Of a DNA stretch of 44,362 bases, positions 35,987-44,315 are shown piece by piece. The notes beneath the pieces are model-generated. The model worked only from the letters and a program-made list of their open reading frames with translations, was not told the origin of the DNA and ran no database searches. Position 1 is the first letter of the stretch, and the number at the start of each line of letters is the position of its first letter. The position numbers and the translations under genes were made by a program. The stretch is from Actinomycetota bacterium (GTDB lineage: Bacteria > Actinomycetota > Geothermincolia > Geothermincolales > RBG-13-55-18). Where the stretch lies: positions 1 through 44,362 of the forward strand of contig JAQVFR010000011.1 of NCBI GenBank assembly GCA_028697145.1, given 5' to 3'.

Positions 35987-36976
35987 TTATTCGGTTGGGT
36001 TGAAGTAGGTAACGACCGACTTCGCAAGGGCGGGGACCAGGACGCCGAGGGCGTCCATCTCGGGGGGAGTTTCCACTATCACGCAGGGCATGCGGGTCTC
36101 CCGCAGCAGGGGATGGCTCCTCGCCTCGGGGGAGGGCAGCTCCCTTCCCGCCCGCGACTCTGTCTCGCGGTGTATGAGTTCCGCAAGGCGCCTGCCCCGG
36201 GGCGAGGAGTATCCCCTGCTTCCGAAGAAGAACACGCGCAGCCCCGGCTCGGCCGTTTCCCTCAGGCCCAGGACCAGGTCGGCGCCCAGGTCGTTGGCCA
36301 GGCGCGCCCGCCTGCTTTCGGACAGGGAGCCGCTGACCCCACCCGTTATCGACGCGGAAAGCCCGAGGGAAAGCAGTTCTACCGACACCAGGCGCAGCAT
36401 CTCCTCCGCGCCGGCGTCCCCCTCGGCCGCGTCGAGGACCACGCTCTTGCCCTCCAGACCCCTGGGGGTCGCCAGGTCCTGCAGCGCCTCATGCACCTCG
36501 GCCACGCTGGTGTCCTTCATGGCGTGCTTCAGTCTCTGCAGGCACGAGATGGTCGAAGAGCCGGCGATGCCGTCCACGGGCAGGGCCATGTTGTGCTGAA
36601 AGGCACGGAGCGCAAGATCGGTATCCCGCCCGAAAATGCCGTCCTCCCGGCCCGCGTTGAACCCCAGGCGGTTCAGGTATCGTTGCACTTCGCGCACGTC
36701 GTCGCCGCGGAAAGGGGGCACGCGCAGATAGAGAAACCTGTCCCCTAGACGGAAGGAGGCTTCAACCAGCTCCTGCCAGGTGGTCTCGTCGACCTCGCCC
36801 TCGGCGCGGAGGCCTCTCTCCTCCTGGAAGGCGCGCACGGCCCGGGCGGTGCTCTCCCCGAAACGGGCCTCCTTCATCTCGGCATCGAAGCCCGGGGGGG
36901 TGTAGCCCAGATCGAACAGCTTTTTCTGCACGTCGCTCACGGCGAGGCCGCTGTCACCCGGGCGGATGGTCTGCAT
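35987..36976 (-). CDS. cwlM: CwlM-like pseudo-amidase with two peptidoglycan-binding domains
   Basis: A 329-residue protein without signal peptide. Two PG_binding_1 domains (about 7-75 and 90-150; GDDVREVQRYLNRLGF) precede an amidase_3 fold. The Zn ligands are lost: the usual DPGHGG is DAAEGD (182-187), and the usual SIHAN is GLRET (237-241, His to Arg). Glu302 in IVETPPE remains. Mycobacterial CwlM has the same architecture, a comparable SLRCE segment, no secretion signal and a cytoplasmic role as a regulator of MurA. I therefore call it CwlM-like. It lies three bases after the histidine kinase gene, last in its operon. Confidence 0.85.
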   Translation of the reverse strand: MQTIRPGDSGLAVSDVQKKLFDLGYTPPGFDAEMKEARFGESTARAVRAFQEERGLRAEGEVDETTWQELVEASFRLGDRFLYLRVPPFRGDDVREVQRYLNRLGFNAGREDGIFGRDTDLALRAFQHNMALPVDGIAGSSTISCLQRLKHAMKDTSVAEVHEALQDLATPRGLEGKSVVLDAAEGDAGAEEMLRLVSVELLSLGLSASITGGVSGSLSESRRARLANDLGADLVLGLRETAEPGLRVFFFGSRGYSSPRGRRLAELIHRETESRAGRELPSPEARSHPLLRETRMPCVIVETPPEMDALGVLVPALAKSVVTYFNPTE

Positions 36977-36979
36977 CGC

Positions 36980-39076
36980 TCACTCCCCCCTGCTTATGGG
37001 AATGGTGAACTTGAACGACGAGCCGCGTCCGGCCTCGCTCTCCACCCAGATGCGCCCCCCGTGGCCCTCGATGATACCCTTGGAGATCACCAGGCCGAGA
37101 CCGAGGCCGCCAACGGAACGGGCGGAATCGGTCTCGGCCTGGTAGAACATGGTGAACAACTTCCCCTGCTCCTGCAGGGGGATCCCGGGACCGGTGTCGC
37201 GCACCTCTATCTCCACCATGTCCGGGTCCCCCGAACTCCTCGCTACCACCTCTATCGTACCCCCTTCCGGGGTGAACTTTATGGCGTTGCCGATGAGGTT
37301 TTCCATGACCTGGTGCACCCTCCAGACGTCGACGCTCACCGGAGGCAGGTTATTCTCCACGGAGAACAACAGTTCCTGCCCGCACTGCGCGGCACGGCCC
37401 TTGTACTCGGAGACGGCATTGGTGACCAGGCCGTCCACGGGCGCAGGCCACCTCTCGCCCACCAGGCGTCCTTCCTCCAGGCGCGTCACGTCCAGCAGAT
37501 CGTTGATGATCTTGGTCATCTGGTCGGCGCGCGCGTTCATTATCTTCACCTTGTCCATCTGGAACTCGGAAAGCTCACCGAGTTCCCCGAACTGGAAGGC
37601 GTCGGCATAACCCTTGATGATGGACAGGGGCGTGCGCAGTTCGTGCGAGGCGATGGCGATGAAGTCGGACTTCATCCTATCCAGGACCGAGAGTTCCTCG
37701 TAGGCCTTCTCCAGGTCCTGGTGGCTCCGCTCCACCATCTCCTCGAGCCTGCGGCGCTCGCTGAGGTTGTGGGCGATGCCCACGATGCCCGAGAATTTGC
37801 CGGCGCGGAAGAGGGGGGCCGAGCTCATCTGCACCGGCAGGGGGATGTCGCCGCGGCACCTGAGCAAGGTCTCGAAGAAGACCTTCTCGCCCCGCTCGTG
37901 CCGCTCCAGCATGCGCTCTATTTTCCGGCGCTCCTCGGGCATCACGATATCAATGGCGTTTCTGCGGAAGAGTTCGGCCGAGTCGCTGATGCCCAGCATG
38001 TCCAGGAACGCCTGGTTGCAGAAGGTGAACCCGCCCTCGGCGTCCATGGCGTAGAAGCCGTCGTTGAGGCTCTCGATGAGCAGGTTCAGGTAATCGGTGG
38101 TCTCGGCCAGGCGTCGCTCCAGCCTCACGTATTCGGTGACGTCCTCGTAGAGGAGCAGAGCCTCCCTCACGTTGCCGGACTCGTCCGTAAGCGGATGGAT
38201 GCGCACGCGGTGGAAATAGTCGATCCCCGCCACCGTCTGGTGAACGCGCGGCTGTTCAAAGGAACGGCCCTCCACCAGCACGCGCCGGAGTATTCGTTTC
38301 CAGTCCGCGCGGAATTCCTTGGGCATTATGTCCAGGGCGGGCGTCCCGATGAGCGCCCCTTCCTCGAGGTTGCAGGTGTCGTGGACCCACTGCATCATCA
38401 GCCGGTTACAGCGCGCCAGGCGGAAATTCCGGTCCAGGACGGCGATCTTCACGGGCACTCCCTCGAATACCCCCGCCTCCCGCTCCGATGCCTCGAGCAG
38501 GGCCACGTGCTCAGTCGCCTCGAGCGTGATGTCCTTGATCATGACGAGAAAGCGGTTATGCTCGCCCGGTCCCCCCTCGAGCAGGGAGGTCCAGACCTCG
38601 CAGAAACCCGTTTTTCCCTTGAGGAAATACTGCTCGCCGCGGCGGTCCAGCGGCCCCCTTCCGCCCCGGACCTCTTTGAGCAGGGGGCTCCAGTTCCCGA
38701 AGTAAGGGGGCAGGAAAGCCTCGTCCAGCGGCTTACCCAGGAAGTCCGAGGGCTCGCGCTCCATGCCTGGCACGAGCTTGCACGCGAGAAGGTTTATCTC
38801 CAGGATCGCGCCATCCTCGCTCACCAGCAGCGCTGGCGAGGGGAAAGACTCCAGTACGGTGTCGATCCGCAGGCGCGGCTGCGCGGCGGCGCGGGGAGCG
38901 CGCGGCCGTGCCAAGGCCGCCGCAAGGGCGAAGGCCGCGGACGCCGCGGCCAGGGCGGCGAAGACGATGGCGGGGATGCGCCAGCCGAAGGCGCTGGCCA
39001 CGAGGGCGATGCCCGAGAGGACCAGGAGCACCACCAGCGCGATGGAGAGACGGCGCAAGTGCCGCTCAGGCCTCAT
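36980..39076 (-). CDS. Multi-PAS membrane histidine kinase
   Basis: A 698-residue sensor kinase. Two N-terminal membrane helices (about residues 9-31 and 33-56) are followed by three PAS-like segments between about 70 and 455, with VLDRNFRLARCNRLMMQW and FYAMDAEGGFTFCNQAFLDMLG as typical signs. The HisKA domain holds phospho-acceptor His478 (IASHELRTPLSIIKGYA). The ATPase domain shows MENLIGNAIKFTPEGG, EVRDTGPGIP and GLGLGLVISKGIIEGHGG. The ligand is unknown. The ATG at 39076 overlaps the membrane protein gene upstream by 11 bases. The lone receiver gene in the same operon is its likely partner. Confidence 0.93.
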   Translation of the reverse strand: MRPERHLRRLSIALVVLLVLSGIALVASAFGWRIPAIVFAALAAASAAFALAAALARPRAPRAAAQPRLRIDTVLESFPSPALLVSEDGAILEINLLACKLVPGMEREPSDFLGKPLDEAFLPPYFGNWSPLLKEVRGGRGPLDRRGEQYFLKGKTGFCEVWTSLLEGGPGEHNRFLVMIKDITLEATEHVALLEASEREAGVFEGVPVKIAVLDRNFRLARCNRLMMQWVHDTCNLEEGALIGTPALDIMPKEFRADWKRILRRVLVEGRSFEQPRVHQTVAGIDYFHRVRIHPLTDESGNVREALLLYEDVTEYVRLERRLAETTDYLNLLIESLNDGFYAMDAEGGFTFCNQAFLDMLGISDSAELFRRNAIDIVMPEERRKIERMLERHERGEKVFFETLLRCRGDIPLPVQMSSAPLFRAGKFSGIVGIAHNLSERRRLEEMVERSHQDLEKAYEELSVLDRMKSDFIAIASHELRTPLSIIKGYADAFQFGELGELSEFQMDKVKIMNARADQMTKIINDLLDVTRLEEGRLVGERWPAPVDGLVTNAVSEYKGRAAQCGQELLFSVENNLPPVSVDVWRVHQVMENLIGNAIKFTPEGGTIEVVARSSGDPDMVEIEVRDTGPGIPLQEQGKLFTMFYQAETDSARSVGGLGLGLVISKGIIEGHGGRIWVESEAGRGSSFKFTIPISRGE

Positions 39077-39437
39077 CCCGCCTCCTTCCCCTGTCGCGGG
39101 AGCGCCCCAGCTCCTCCCAGATCCAGCTCCAGTATTTGGCCGTTGCGAAGACGGCCAGGGTGATACCGATGGTGAGCGGCACGGTGGCTACGACCACTTT
39201 GAGCAGCAGCCCGGTCTTCAGGGCGGGTTCGGGAATGCCCCAGGCTCTGGTGAGCAGCAGTATCCAGCCAACGGGAAGGGGGAGGACAAAGAAAAGGAGC
39301 GACACGTGATAGAGGCGGTAATACGGCGGCAACTCCAGGGCTTCGCCCAGGCGCTTGCCCAGGGACGCGAGTAGCACGAGCAGGACCCCCACCGAAAGGG
39401 GGCCGATCACAAAGAGGGCCGAGGCGAGATAGTTCAT
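39066..39437 (-). CDS. Small membrane protein of unknown function (four helices)
   Basis: From ATG 39437 a 123-residue protein beginning MNYLASALFVIGPLSVG. Three to four hydrophobic helices cover most of it, around residues 3-25, 43-65, and 78-105, ending in an Arg-rich tail (GRSRDRGRRRDEA). I recognise no family. The start overlaps the stop of the preceding small membrane gene (ATGA), and its stop lies inside the kinase gene start. These overlaps indicate coupled translation and suggest that the two small proteins are membrane partners of the kinase. This role is inference. Confidence 0.75.
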   Translation of the reverse strand: MNYLASALFVIGPLSVGVLLVLLASLGKRLGEALELPPYYRLYHVSLLFFVLPLPVGWILLLTRAWGIPEPALKTGLLLKVVVATVPLTIGITLAVFATAKYWSWIWEELGRSRDRGRRRDEA

Positions 39438-39739
39438 TTCCCCAACATCAAGCGATAGGACCTGTACACGACGACGAGAAGGAGCACGCCCGCGATCGCC
39501 GGCCACACGGCGTACCACATGTAGAAGGCCACGATGGAATCGGCCAGGGAGTAGATGAGGGTACTGGCAACCATGAGGAGAAAGAAGAGCGGCAGCAGAA
39601 AAGCATAGGTGCGGCCCTGGAACCTGCGCTCGGCCAGCCGGCATATGCCGTAGAAATAAACCAGGAGCATGGCCGTGGCGGAGGTGTTATATATCCACAG
39701 GAACAGGGAAAAAGTCTTCCACCAGTCGTTGGCTGTCAA
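39434..39739 (-). CDS. Small membrane protein of unknown function (three helices)
   Basis: A 101-residue protein with three hydrophobic helices: SLFLWIYNTSATAMLLVYFY (about 11-30), FLLPLFFLLMVASTLIYSL (about 47-65) and the last at about 72-92. Charged residues ERRFQGR lie between helices 1 and 2. I recognise no family. It sits 38 bases after the receiver gene and overlaps the next small membrane gene by four bases. The Trp/Tyr-rich helices and the tandem arrangement suggest a hetero-complex with it. Confidence 0.72.
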   Translation of the reverse strand: MTANDWWKTFSLFLWIYNTSATAMLLVYFYGICRLAERRFQGRTYAFLLPLFFLLMVASTLIYSLADSIVAFYMWYAVWPAIAGVLLLVVVYRSYRLMLGK

Positions 39740-39777
39740 GTGCCCCCCTTAACCATAGGCTCGCCGGACCCACGCGC

Positions 39778-40173
39778 TCACTGCCCACCCGAACCTCGTC
39801 TGCGCTCGTCCAAGATGCGCCTGACCTCGGTGAGCAGCTCCTGCTTGCTGAAGGGCTTGGTGATATACCCCGCCGCCTTCATCACCGAAAGGCCGATCAT
39901 CTTGTCTATGTTCTGGGTGCGGGCGGTGATAAAAGCCACCGGCGTGTTCTGGACTTCCGGATCGTTCTTGATGCGGCGCAGGACCTCCCAGCCGTCGATC
40001 TTCGGCATCATGATATCAAGGAGGATGAGGTCGGGCTTCTCCTTGAAGGTCTTCTCCAGCGCCTCCTCGCCGGAGAAGGCGGAAATGGTGACGAAGCCGG
40101 CGTTGCTCAGAAAGAGCTGTATGAGCTCGACCATCTCGCGGTCGTCGTCAACTACCAGGATCTTCTCGGCCAA
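39778..40173 (-). CDS. Single-domain response regulator
   Basis: A 131-residue receiver. Asp9-Asp11 (VVDDDREMV), phospho-acceptor Asp53 (LLDIMMPKIDG), Thr in AFITART and Lys in YITKPFSKQELL are present. There is no output domain, apart from a short Arg/Gly-rich tail. The start TTG at 40173 follows the stop of the KaiC-like gene with no gap (TGATTG); the ribosome site GGGAGGTGG is inside that gene's end. Its likely kinase is the multi-PAS protein 700 bases downstream. Output may be by protein contact, possibly with the KaiC-like ATPase. Confidence 0.93.
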   Translation of the reverse strand: MAEKILVVDDDREMVELIQLFLSNAGFVTISAFSGEEALEKTFKEKPDLILLDIMMPKIDGWEVLRRIKNDPEVQNTPVAFITARTQNIDKMIGLSVMKAAGYITKPFSKQELLTEVRRILDERRRGSGGQ

Positions 40174-40983
40174 TCAATCCACCTCCCCTTTCCCGGCGGA
40201 CCTCGCTTTCTTTCCGAACACCTCCATGAAGGCATCTATCTCCTTGCGGCGCGGCAGGCCGGACAGGACCCCCTCGCGGTCCGCGAAAGGCTCTCCGATC
40301 ACGATCCCCCGCTCCGTCACCCGGAACTCGCGGATGGACTTGTCGTGCGAGCTGGCGCGCTGCTTGAGGACCAGGATCGCCCGGCTGACGGAGGAGTCCA
40401 ACTCCACGTAGCGCAGGATGATCACCGCGTCCACGAGGTAGGATATGCCGTATTGCGCGGCGGTCATATCGCCGGTGATGTCTGGGTCCTCCTGGGTCAC
40501 GAGGGCGGTCAGTCCATGCCTCAGAAGGGCGTTGATGAAGGTGAAGGCCACCTCGCGCAGCCTGACCGGGTCGCGCGCCAGGCGCTCCAGGTGTGATATG
40601 GAGTCGATGAAGATGCGCCTGGCCCCGAGCTCCTGCACCATGGTGTCAAGCAGCCCGCCGGGGGTCTGAGCCTGCTCGAAGAATATCTCCGGGGAGGTGA
40701 AAAGGATACGCAGCTTGCCTTCGCGCTCCATCTCCTGGAGGTCGAAGCCAAGGGACGCCGCATCCCGCAGCAGCTTCTTGGGGAAATGCTCGAAGGTGAC
40801 GATCAGCCCGGGCTCCCCCATCTCCACACCGCGGGATATGAATTCCAGCCCGAGGCAGGTCTTGCCGGTACCGGGTGCGCCTACGACCAGGGTGACGGAT
40901 CCATTGAGCGGACCGCCCTCCATCATCTCGTCGAGATGCTTGTTGCCCGTGGGCGTCCTTTCCACGAGTTCGCTGTCGCTCAT
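40174..40983 (-). CDS. KaiC-like RecA-superfamily ATPase (single domain)
   Basis: A 269-residue KaiC/RAD55-type ATPase. Walker A is VVGAPGTGKTCLGLEFI near residues 30-46, followed by IVTFEHFPKKLLRDAASLGFD and a Walker B-like RIFIDSISHLE. The sequence ends with RVTERGIVIGEPFADREGVLSGLP, a KaiC-type strand. Cyanobacterial KaiC has two such domains; this has one, as in archaeal and bacterial KaiC-like signalling proteins. The ATG at 40983 has GGAGGTGAC directly before it. It is the first gene of the operon with receiver, two membrane proteins and kinase. A role in circadian timing should not be assumed. Confidence 0.88.
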   Translation of the reverse strand: MSDSELVERTPTGNKHLDEMMEGGPLNGSVTLVVGAPGTGKTCLGLEFISRGVEMGEPGLIVTFEHFPKKLLRDAASLGFDLQEMEREGKLRILFTSPEIFFEQAQTPGGLLDTMVQELGARRIFIDSISHLERLARDPVRLREVAFTFINALLRHGLTALVTQEDPDITGDMTAAQYGISYLVDAVIILRYVELDSSVSRAILVLKQRASSHDKSIREFRVTERGIVIGEPFADREGVLSGLPRRKEIDAFMEVFGKKARSAGKGEVD

Positions 40984-41042
40984 GTCACCTCCCGCTCGCC
41001 GCGGCCCCACAGCCCGGCATCGCAGCCACCGCTGTCTTTATT

Positions 41043-41048
41043 ATTATA
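41043..41048 (-). promoter_or_regulatory. Possible -10 box of the KaiC-like operon
   Basis: TATAAT on the minus strand, 60 bases before the ATG at 40983. I see no matching -35 element. It faces away from the SRP RNA promoter 70 bases to the right. Confidence 0.45.
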
Positions 41049-41113
41049 CACATAGCCCTCGCACCCCTTGCCGCGAGGTGCGGGACGGTTCATCCTTGTC
41101 GGTCGGCCGCGCG

Positions 41114-41122
41114 TGTTATACT
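41114..41122 (+). promoter_or_regulatory. Extended -10 promoter of SRP RNA
   Basis: TGTTATACT forms an extended -10 element (TGN-TATACT, hexamer 41117-41122), ending about eight bases before the first base of the SRP RNA. TTGTCG at 41096-41101 may be a -35 element with a short 15-base spacer. Confidence 0.7.
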
Positions 41123-41129
41123 GATTTTT

Positions 41130-41403
41130 GTGATCGTGCTAAGCGGGGAGCTAGCGGTGCCCTGAACCCGCAATCCGCTACAGCGGGGCCGAATCCCCAA
41201 CTGAGGCTCTCCGGCCTTGAGTATTGCGCGCAGGAAAGTGGTGTTGAAGGTCGGGTCCTGCGCAACGGGAAATTGTGAATCCCGTCAGGTCCGGAAGGAA
41301 GCAGCGGTAAGCAAACCTTCTCGTGTGCCGCAGACTAACCTGCCCGGAGCTAACTACCCGTGTAGCGCTTGGGACCGGAAGTCGAGGAAGGGTGCACGAT
41401 CAC
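41130..41403 (+). ncRNA. ffs: SRP RNA, large bacterial type
   Basis: The signal recognition particle RNA, partner of Ffh in co-translational targeting. The conserved domain IV, GTCAGGTCCGGAAGGAAGC followed by AGCGGTAAG, occurs around 41284. The ends pair: GTGATCGTGC (41130-41139) with GCACGATCAC (41394-41403). The length of about 274 bases corresponds to the long form with Alu domain, as in Bacillus scRNA, and not to the 4.5S type. dnaX follows immediately, the classic scr-dnaX order. Confidence 0.95.
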
Positions 41404-41456
41404 ACTAATTTCCATGCATGAGCGGGGCATTCCCCGGCCGTAGGGAAGTGGTGGCC

Positions 41457-43349
41457 TTGGCCTACGTGTCTCTTTACAGGAAATGGCGACCCCAGACCTT
41501 CGAGGAGGTCATCGGGCAGGAGTACGTCACCCGCACCCTGTCCAACTCGCTGCGCAACGGCAGCTTCGCCCACGCCTACCTCTTCTCCGGGCCGAGGGGA
41601 ACGGGCAAGACCAGCACGGCGCGCATCCTGGCCAAGGCGCTGAACTGCGAGCAGGGTCCCACGCCGAACCCCTGCAACCAGTGCAGGTCTTGCCGGGAGA
41701 TAACCGAGGGGACCTCGGTCGACGTCATCGAGATAGACGCCGCCTCCACGCGCGGCATCGACAGCATACGCGAACTGAGGGACAGGGTGATCTTCTCGCC
41801 TGCCGCGGCCCGCATAAAAGTATACGTCCTGGACGAAGCGCACATGCTGACCAAGGAGGCCTTCAACGCTTTCCTGAAGACGCTGGAGGAGCCGCCGCCG
41901 CACGTGGTCTTCGTCCTGGCGACCACCGAGCCCCACAGGATGCCCCCGACCATCCTCTCCCGCTGCCAGCGTTATGATTTCCGCAGCGTGCCGGTGCCGC
42001 TTCTGACGGCGCACCTGGCCGGGGTGGCGGAGGCGGAGGGGGTCGACGCAAGCGAAGGGTCCCTGCGCCTGATCGCCAGGAGGGCGCGCGGCTCGGCCCG
42101 CGACGCCCTGGTCATATTGGAGCAGGTCATCAGCTATGGGGACGGGGTGGTGGACGAGTCGGGTGTCGCCGGCTTCCTGGGCCTGTCGGAAGACGAGATC
42201 CTTGCCGAGCTGGGGGACCACCTCGTGAGCGGGGACGCCGCCGGGGTCATCGCCCTGGTGGAGAAGGCCTACGAGGAGGGAAGGGACCTTGCCCAGTTCG
42301 CGAGGGAAGCGCAGGAGCATTTTCGCCGCGTCTTCCTGCTGCAGCATGCCGACCTCTCCCCGGAGGACCTGGAGGTCGACGAGGCTGCTTTCGAGGCCAT
42401 CAAGCGGCAGGCAGGAGAGCTGCTCCCGGAGCGCACCTTTCACTTCATCACCTCGCTGCGCGAAGCGATAAGGGAGATGCAGACGAGCACCTCGTCCCGC
42501 CTGGTGCTGGAGGGGGCGCTTATCGCTATGGCCCGCAGCGAGCTGGATACGTCCACCGAGGCCCTGTCGGCTCGCCTGGGAAAGCTGGAGGGGGAGCTGG
42601 AGAGGGCGGCCAGGAAGATGGCGGGCGAGGCGCCTTCCGAGCCGGCGCGCCCGCGGGAGGCAGCGCATGCCAGGGAGGAGAAATCCGCCGCGGCGGGCTC
42701 CCGCGCCGAAGCGCGGGTGGAGGTGGCGGGCGGGACTGCACCCGGCCCGGAAGCGGAGGCCCAGCGGGCCCCCGCGCCGGCGGCGGGAGCGGCGCAGCTG
42801 GACCTCGCCGCGATAAGGAGGGCGTGGCCGCACGTCAAGGAGAAGGTCAAGGAGAGGAAGGTAACCACCCACGCGTTTTTGCTGGAGGGAAAGCCGCTCG
42901 AGTTCGACCGCGGGGAGCTGCTCATCGTCTTTCCCGCCGACCGCTCTTTCCACCAGGGCGAGCTGGACAAAAAGGACCACCGCGAGGTACTGGAGGCGGC
43001 CCTGGAGGAAGTCCTGGGGGTGGCGGTCGCGGTAAGGACGGGCCTTGAGGAGGACGAGAAAGACGGCCCCCGCGCGGACGCAGGCGCGAGAAGGGAGCGG
43101 CGGGCCAAGCCCTCCAACGCGGAGGAGGCCGGTCCCGTGCCGGCGGCTGAGGAGGCTGTGGCGCCGGAAGACGAGGCGCCGGGAAAAGAAGCCGTGCAGG
43201 AACCGGGGCCGCAGGACGAGACGTCGCGGGAACGGCGGGGGAGAGAGGCCGAAAAGGAGATGGCGGAGAAGCACGACGCCGGCAAGATCAAGCTGGTAAA
43301 GGATATCTTCGGGGCGGAGATAATCGAGGAGATCAAGCTGGGCGAGTGA
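41457..43349 (+). CDS. dnaX: DNA polymerase III subunits gamma/tau
   Basis: A clamp-loader ATPase of about 630 residues. From TTG 41457 it starts AYVSLYRKWRPQTFEEVIGQ, as DnaX proteins do; ATG 41418 would add 13 residues without similarity and is the alternative. Walker A is GPRGTGKTSTARILAKAL. Four Cys of a zinc module lie in CEQGPTPNPCNQCRSC. Walker B VYVLDEAHMLT and SRC (LSRCQRYDF) follow. After the AAA+ lid and collar domain (to about residue 365) comes a long Glu/Ala/Arg-rich region with a tau-like domain near 450-540. No obvious frameshift signal for gamma was seen. ybaB is 43 bases downstream. Confidence 0.94.
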   Translation: MAYVSLYRKWRPQTFEEVIGQEYVTRTLSNSLRNGSFAHAYLFSGPRGTGKTSTARILAKALNCEQGPTPNPCNQCRSCREITEGTSVDVIEIDAASTRGIDSIRELRDRVIFSPAAARIKVYVLDEAHMLTKEAFNAFLKTLEEPPPHVVFVLATTEPHRMPPTILSRCQRYDFRSVPVPLLTAHLAGVAEAEGVDASEGSLRLIARRARGSARDALVILEQVISYGDGVVDESGVAGFLGLSEDEILAELGDHLVSGDAAGVIALVEKAYEEGRDLAQFAREAQEHFRRVFLLQHADLSPEDLEVDEAAFEAIKRQAGELLPERTFHFITSLREAIREMQTSTSSRLVLEGALIAMARSELDTSTEALSARLGKLEGELERAARKMAGEAPSEPARPREAAHAREEKSAAAGSRAEARVEVAGGTAPGPEAEAQRAPAPAAGAAQLDLAAIRRAWPHVKEKVKERKVTTHAFLLEGKPLEFDRGELLIVFPADRSFHQGELDKKDHREVLEAALEEVLGVAVAVRTGLEEDEKDGPRADAGARRERRAKPSNAEEAGPVPAAEEAVAPEDEAPGKEAVQEPGPQDETSRERRGREAEKEMAEKHDAGKIKLVKDIFGAEIIEEIKLGE

Positions 43350-43392
43350 GCGGCGTCGTCCAGGCTCATACTCTCGAGTTGCGGAGGTGGAC

Positions 43393-43704
43393 ATGAACGG
43401 GAACATCCAGAAGATGATGAAGCAGGCCCAGAAGCTTCAGCGCCAGATGATGGAGGCGCAGGAAGCCCTGGCGGATGAGCGCGTGGAGGGGACCTCCGGC
43501 GGGGGCATGGTCAGGGTGGTTGCAGATGGCCAGCAGAACGTCGTGGAGATAAAGATCGATCCCGAGGCGGTGGACCCCGAGGACGTGGAGATGCTCGAGG
43601 ACCTGGTCCTCGCCGCCATAACGGAGGCGCTGAGAAAATCGCGGGACCTGGCCGAAGAGCGCCTGGGGGCTTTCACCAAGGGCATGAAGATCCCCGGGCT
43701 CTAG
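43393..43704 (+). CDS. ybaB: YbaB/EbfC nucleoid-associated protein
   Basis: A 103-residue YbaB/EbfC protein. MNGNIQKMMKQAQKLQRQMMEAQEALADERVEG is the typical N-terminal helix, followed by VEIKIDPEAVDPEDVEMLEDLVLAAITEAL. Members are small dimers that bind DNA and often lie between dnaX and recR, as here. The ATG at 43393 lies five bases after GGAGG; GTG 43387 overlaps that site and is less likely. recR starts 14 bases after the stop. Confidence 0.94.
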   Translation: MNGNIQKMMKQAQKLQRQMMEAQEALADERVEGTSGGGMVRVVADGQQNVVEIKIDPEAVDPEDVEMLEDLVLAAITEALRKSRDLAEERLGAFTKGMKIPGL

Positions 43705-43718
43705 GACGGGAGGCCCCG

Positions 43719-44315
43719 TTGCTTTACACGCCGCCCATTGCGCGCCTGGTGGAGGAGCTGTCGAAGCTGCCCGGTGTCGGGCAGAAGACCGCGCAGCGCC
43801 TCGCCTTCCACCTGCTCAAGATCCCCGGGGAGGAGGCGCGTTCCCTGGCGGATGCCATCATAGAGGCCAGGGAAAGGGTGACCTTCTGCTCCCGCTGTTT
43901 CAACTTCGCCCAGGGAGAGCTGTGCGATTACTGCATGGACTCCCGGCGTGACCCCACCCTGGTGTGCGTGGTGGAGAGACCACAGGATATCGTGGCAGTG
44001 GAGCGCACCGGGGAGTTCCGCGGGCTCTACCACGTGCTCGGCGGCGCCATATCGCCCATCGACGGTATCGGCCCCGAGGAGCTCAAGATCAGGGAACTGC
44101 TGGAACGCGTGCGCAAGGACGGGGTCAGGGAGATCATCGTGGCCACCAACCCGCGCGTGGAGGGCGAGGCCACCGCCATCTACCTCGCCGACCTCCTCAA
44201 GCCGCTCGGAGTCAGAGCCACGCGCATCGCCAGCGGCCTCCCCGTGGGAGGCGACCTCGAGTACGCAGACGAGGTTACCCTGGGCCGAGCCTTGAAAGGA
44301 CGGCTGGACCTGTAG
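43719..44315 (+). CDS. recR: Recombination mediator RecR
   Basis: A 198-residue protein that acts with RecF and RecO in gap repair. It starts with TTG: LYTPPIARLVEELSKLPGVGQKTAQRLAFHLL, containing the helix-hairpin-helix. A zinc finger CSRCFNFAQGELCDYC and the TOPRIM motifs (VVERPQDIVAVERTG, ATNPRVEGEATAIYL) follow. GGGAGG lies upstream. The protein is full length and ends at 44315. The remaining 47 bases of the window show only a small GCAAG/CTTGC-type repeat. Confidence 0.96.
   Translation: MLYTPPIARLVEELSKLPGVGQKTAQRLAFHLLKIPGEEARSLADAIIEARERVTFCSRCFNFAQGELCDYCMDSRRDPTLVCVVERPQDIVAVERTGEFRGLYHVLGGAISPIDGIGPEELKIRELLERVRKDGVREIIVATNPRVEGEATAIYLADLLKPLGVRATRIASGLPVGGDLEYADEVTLGRALKGRLDL

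Noticed and set aside
37061-39163. 700-codon plus-strand open frame opposite the histidine kinase
   Set aside because: The kinase domains on the minus strand are unambiguous; the antisense product is a composition artefact.
40174-40983. Circadian clock system based on the KaiC-like gene
   Set aside because: Only one KaiC domain is present and no kaiA or kaiB is seen. Single-domain KaiC-like ATPases have other signalling roles.
41400-43406. 668-codon minus-strand open frame opposite dnaX
   Set aside because: dnaX has all expected motifs; the opposite frame even runs into the SRP RNA end and has no domain.
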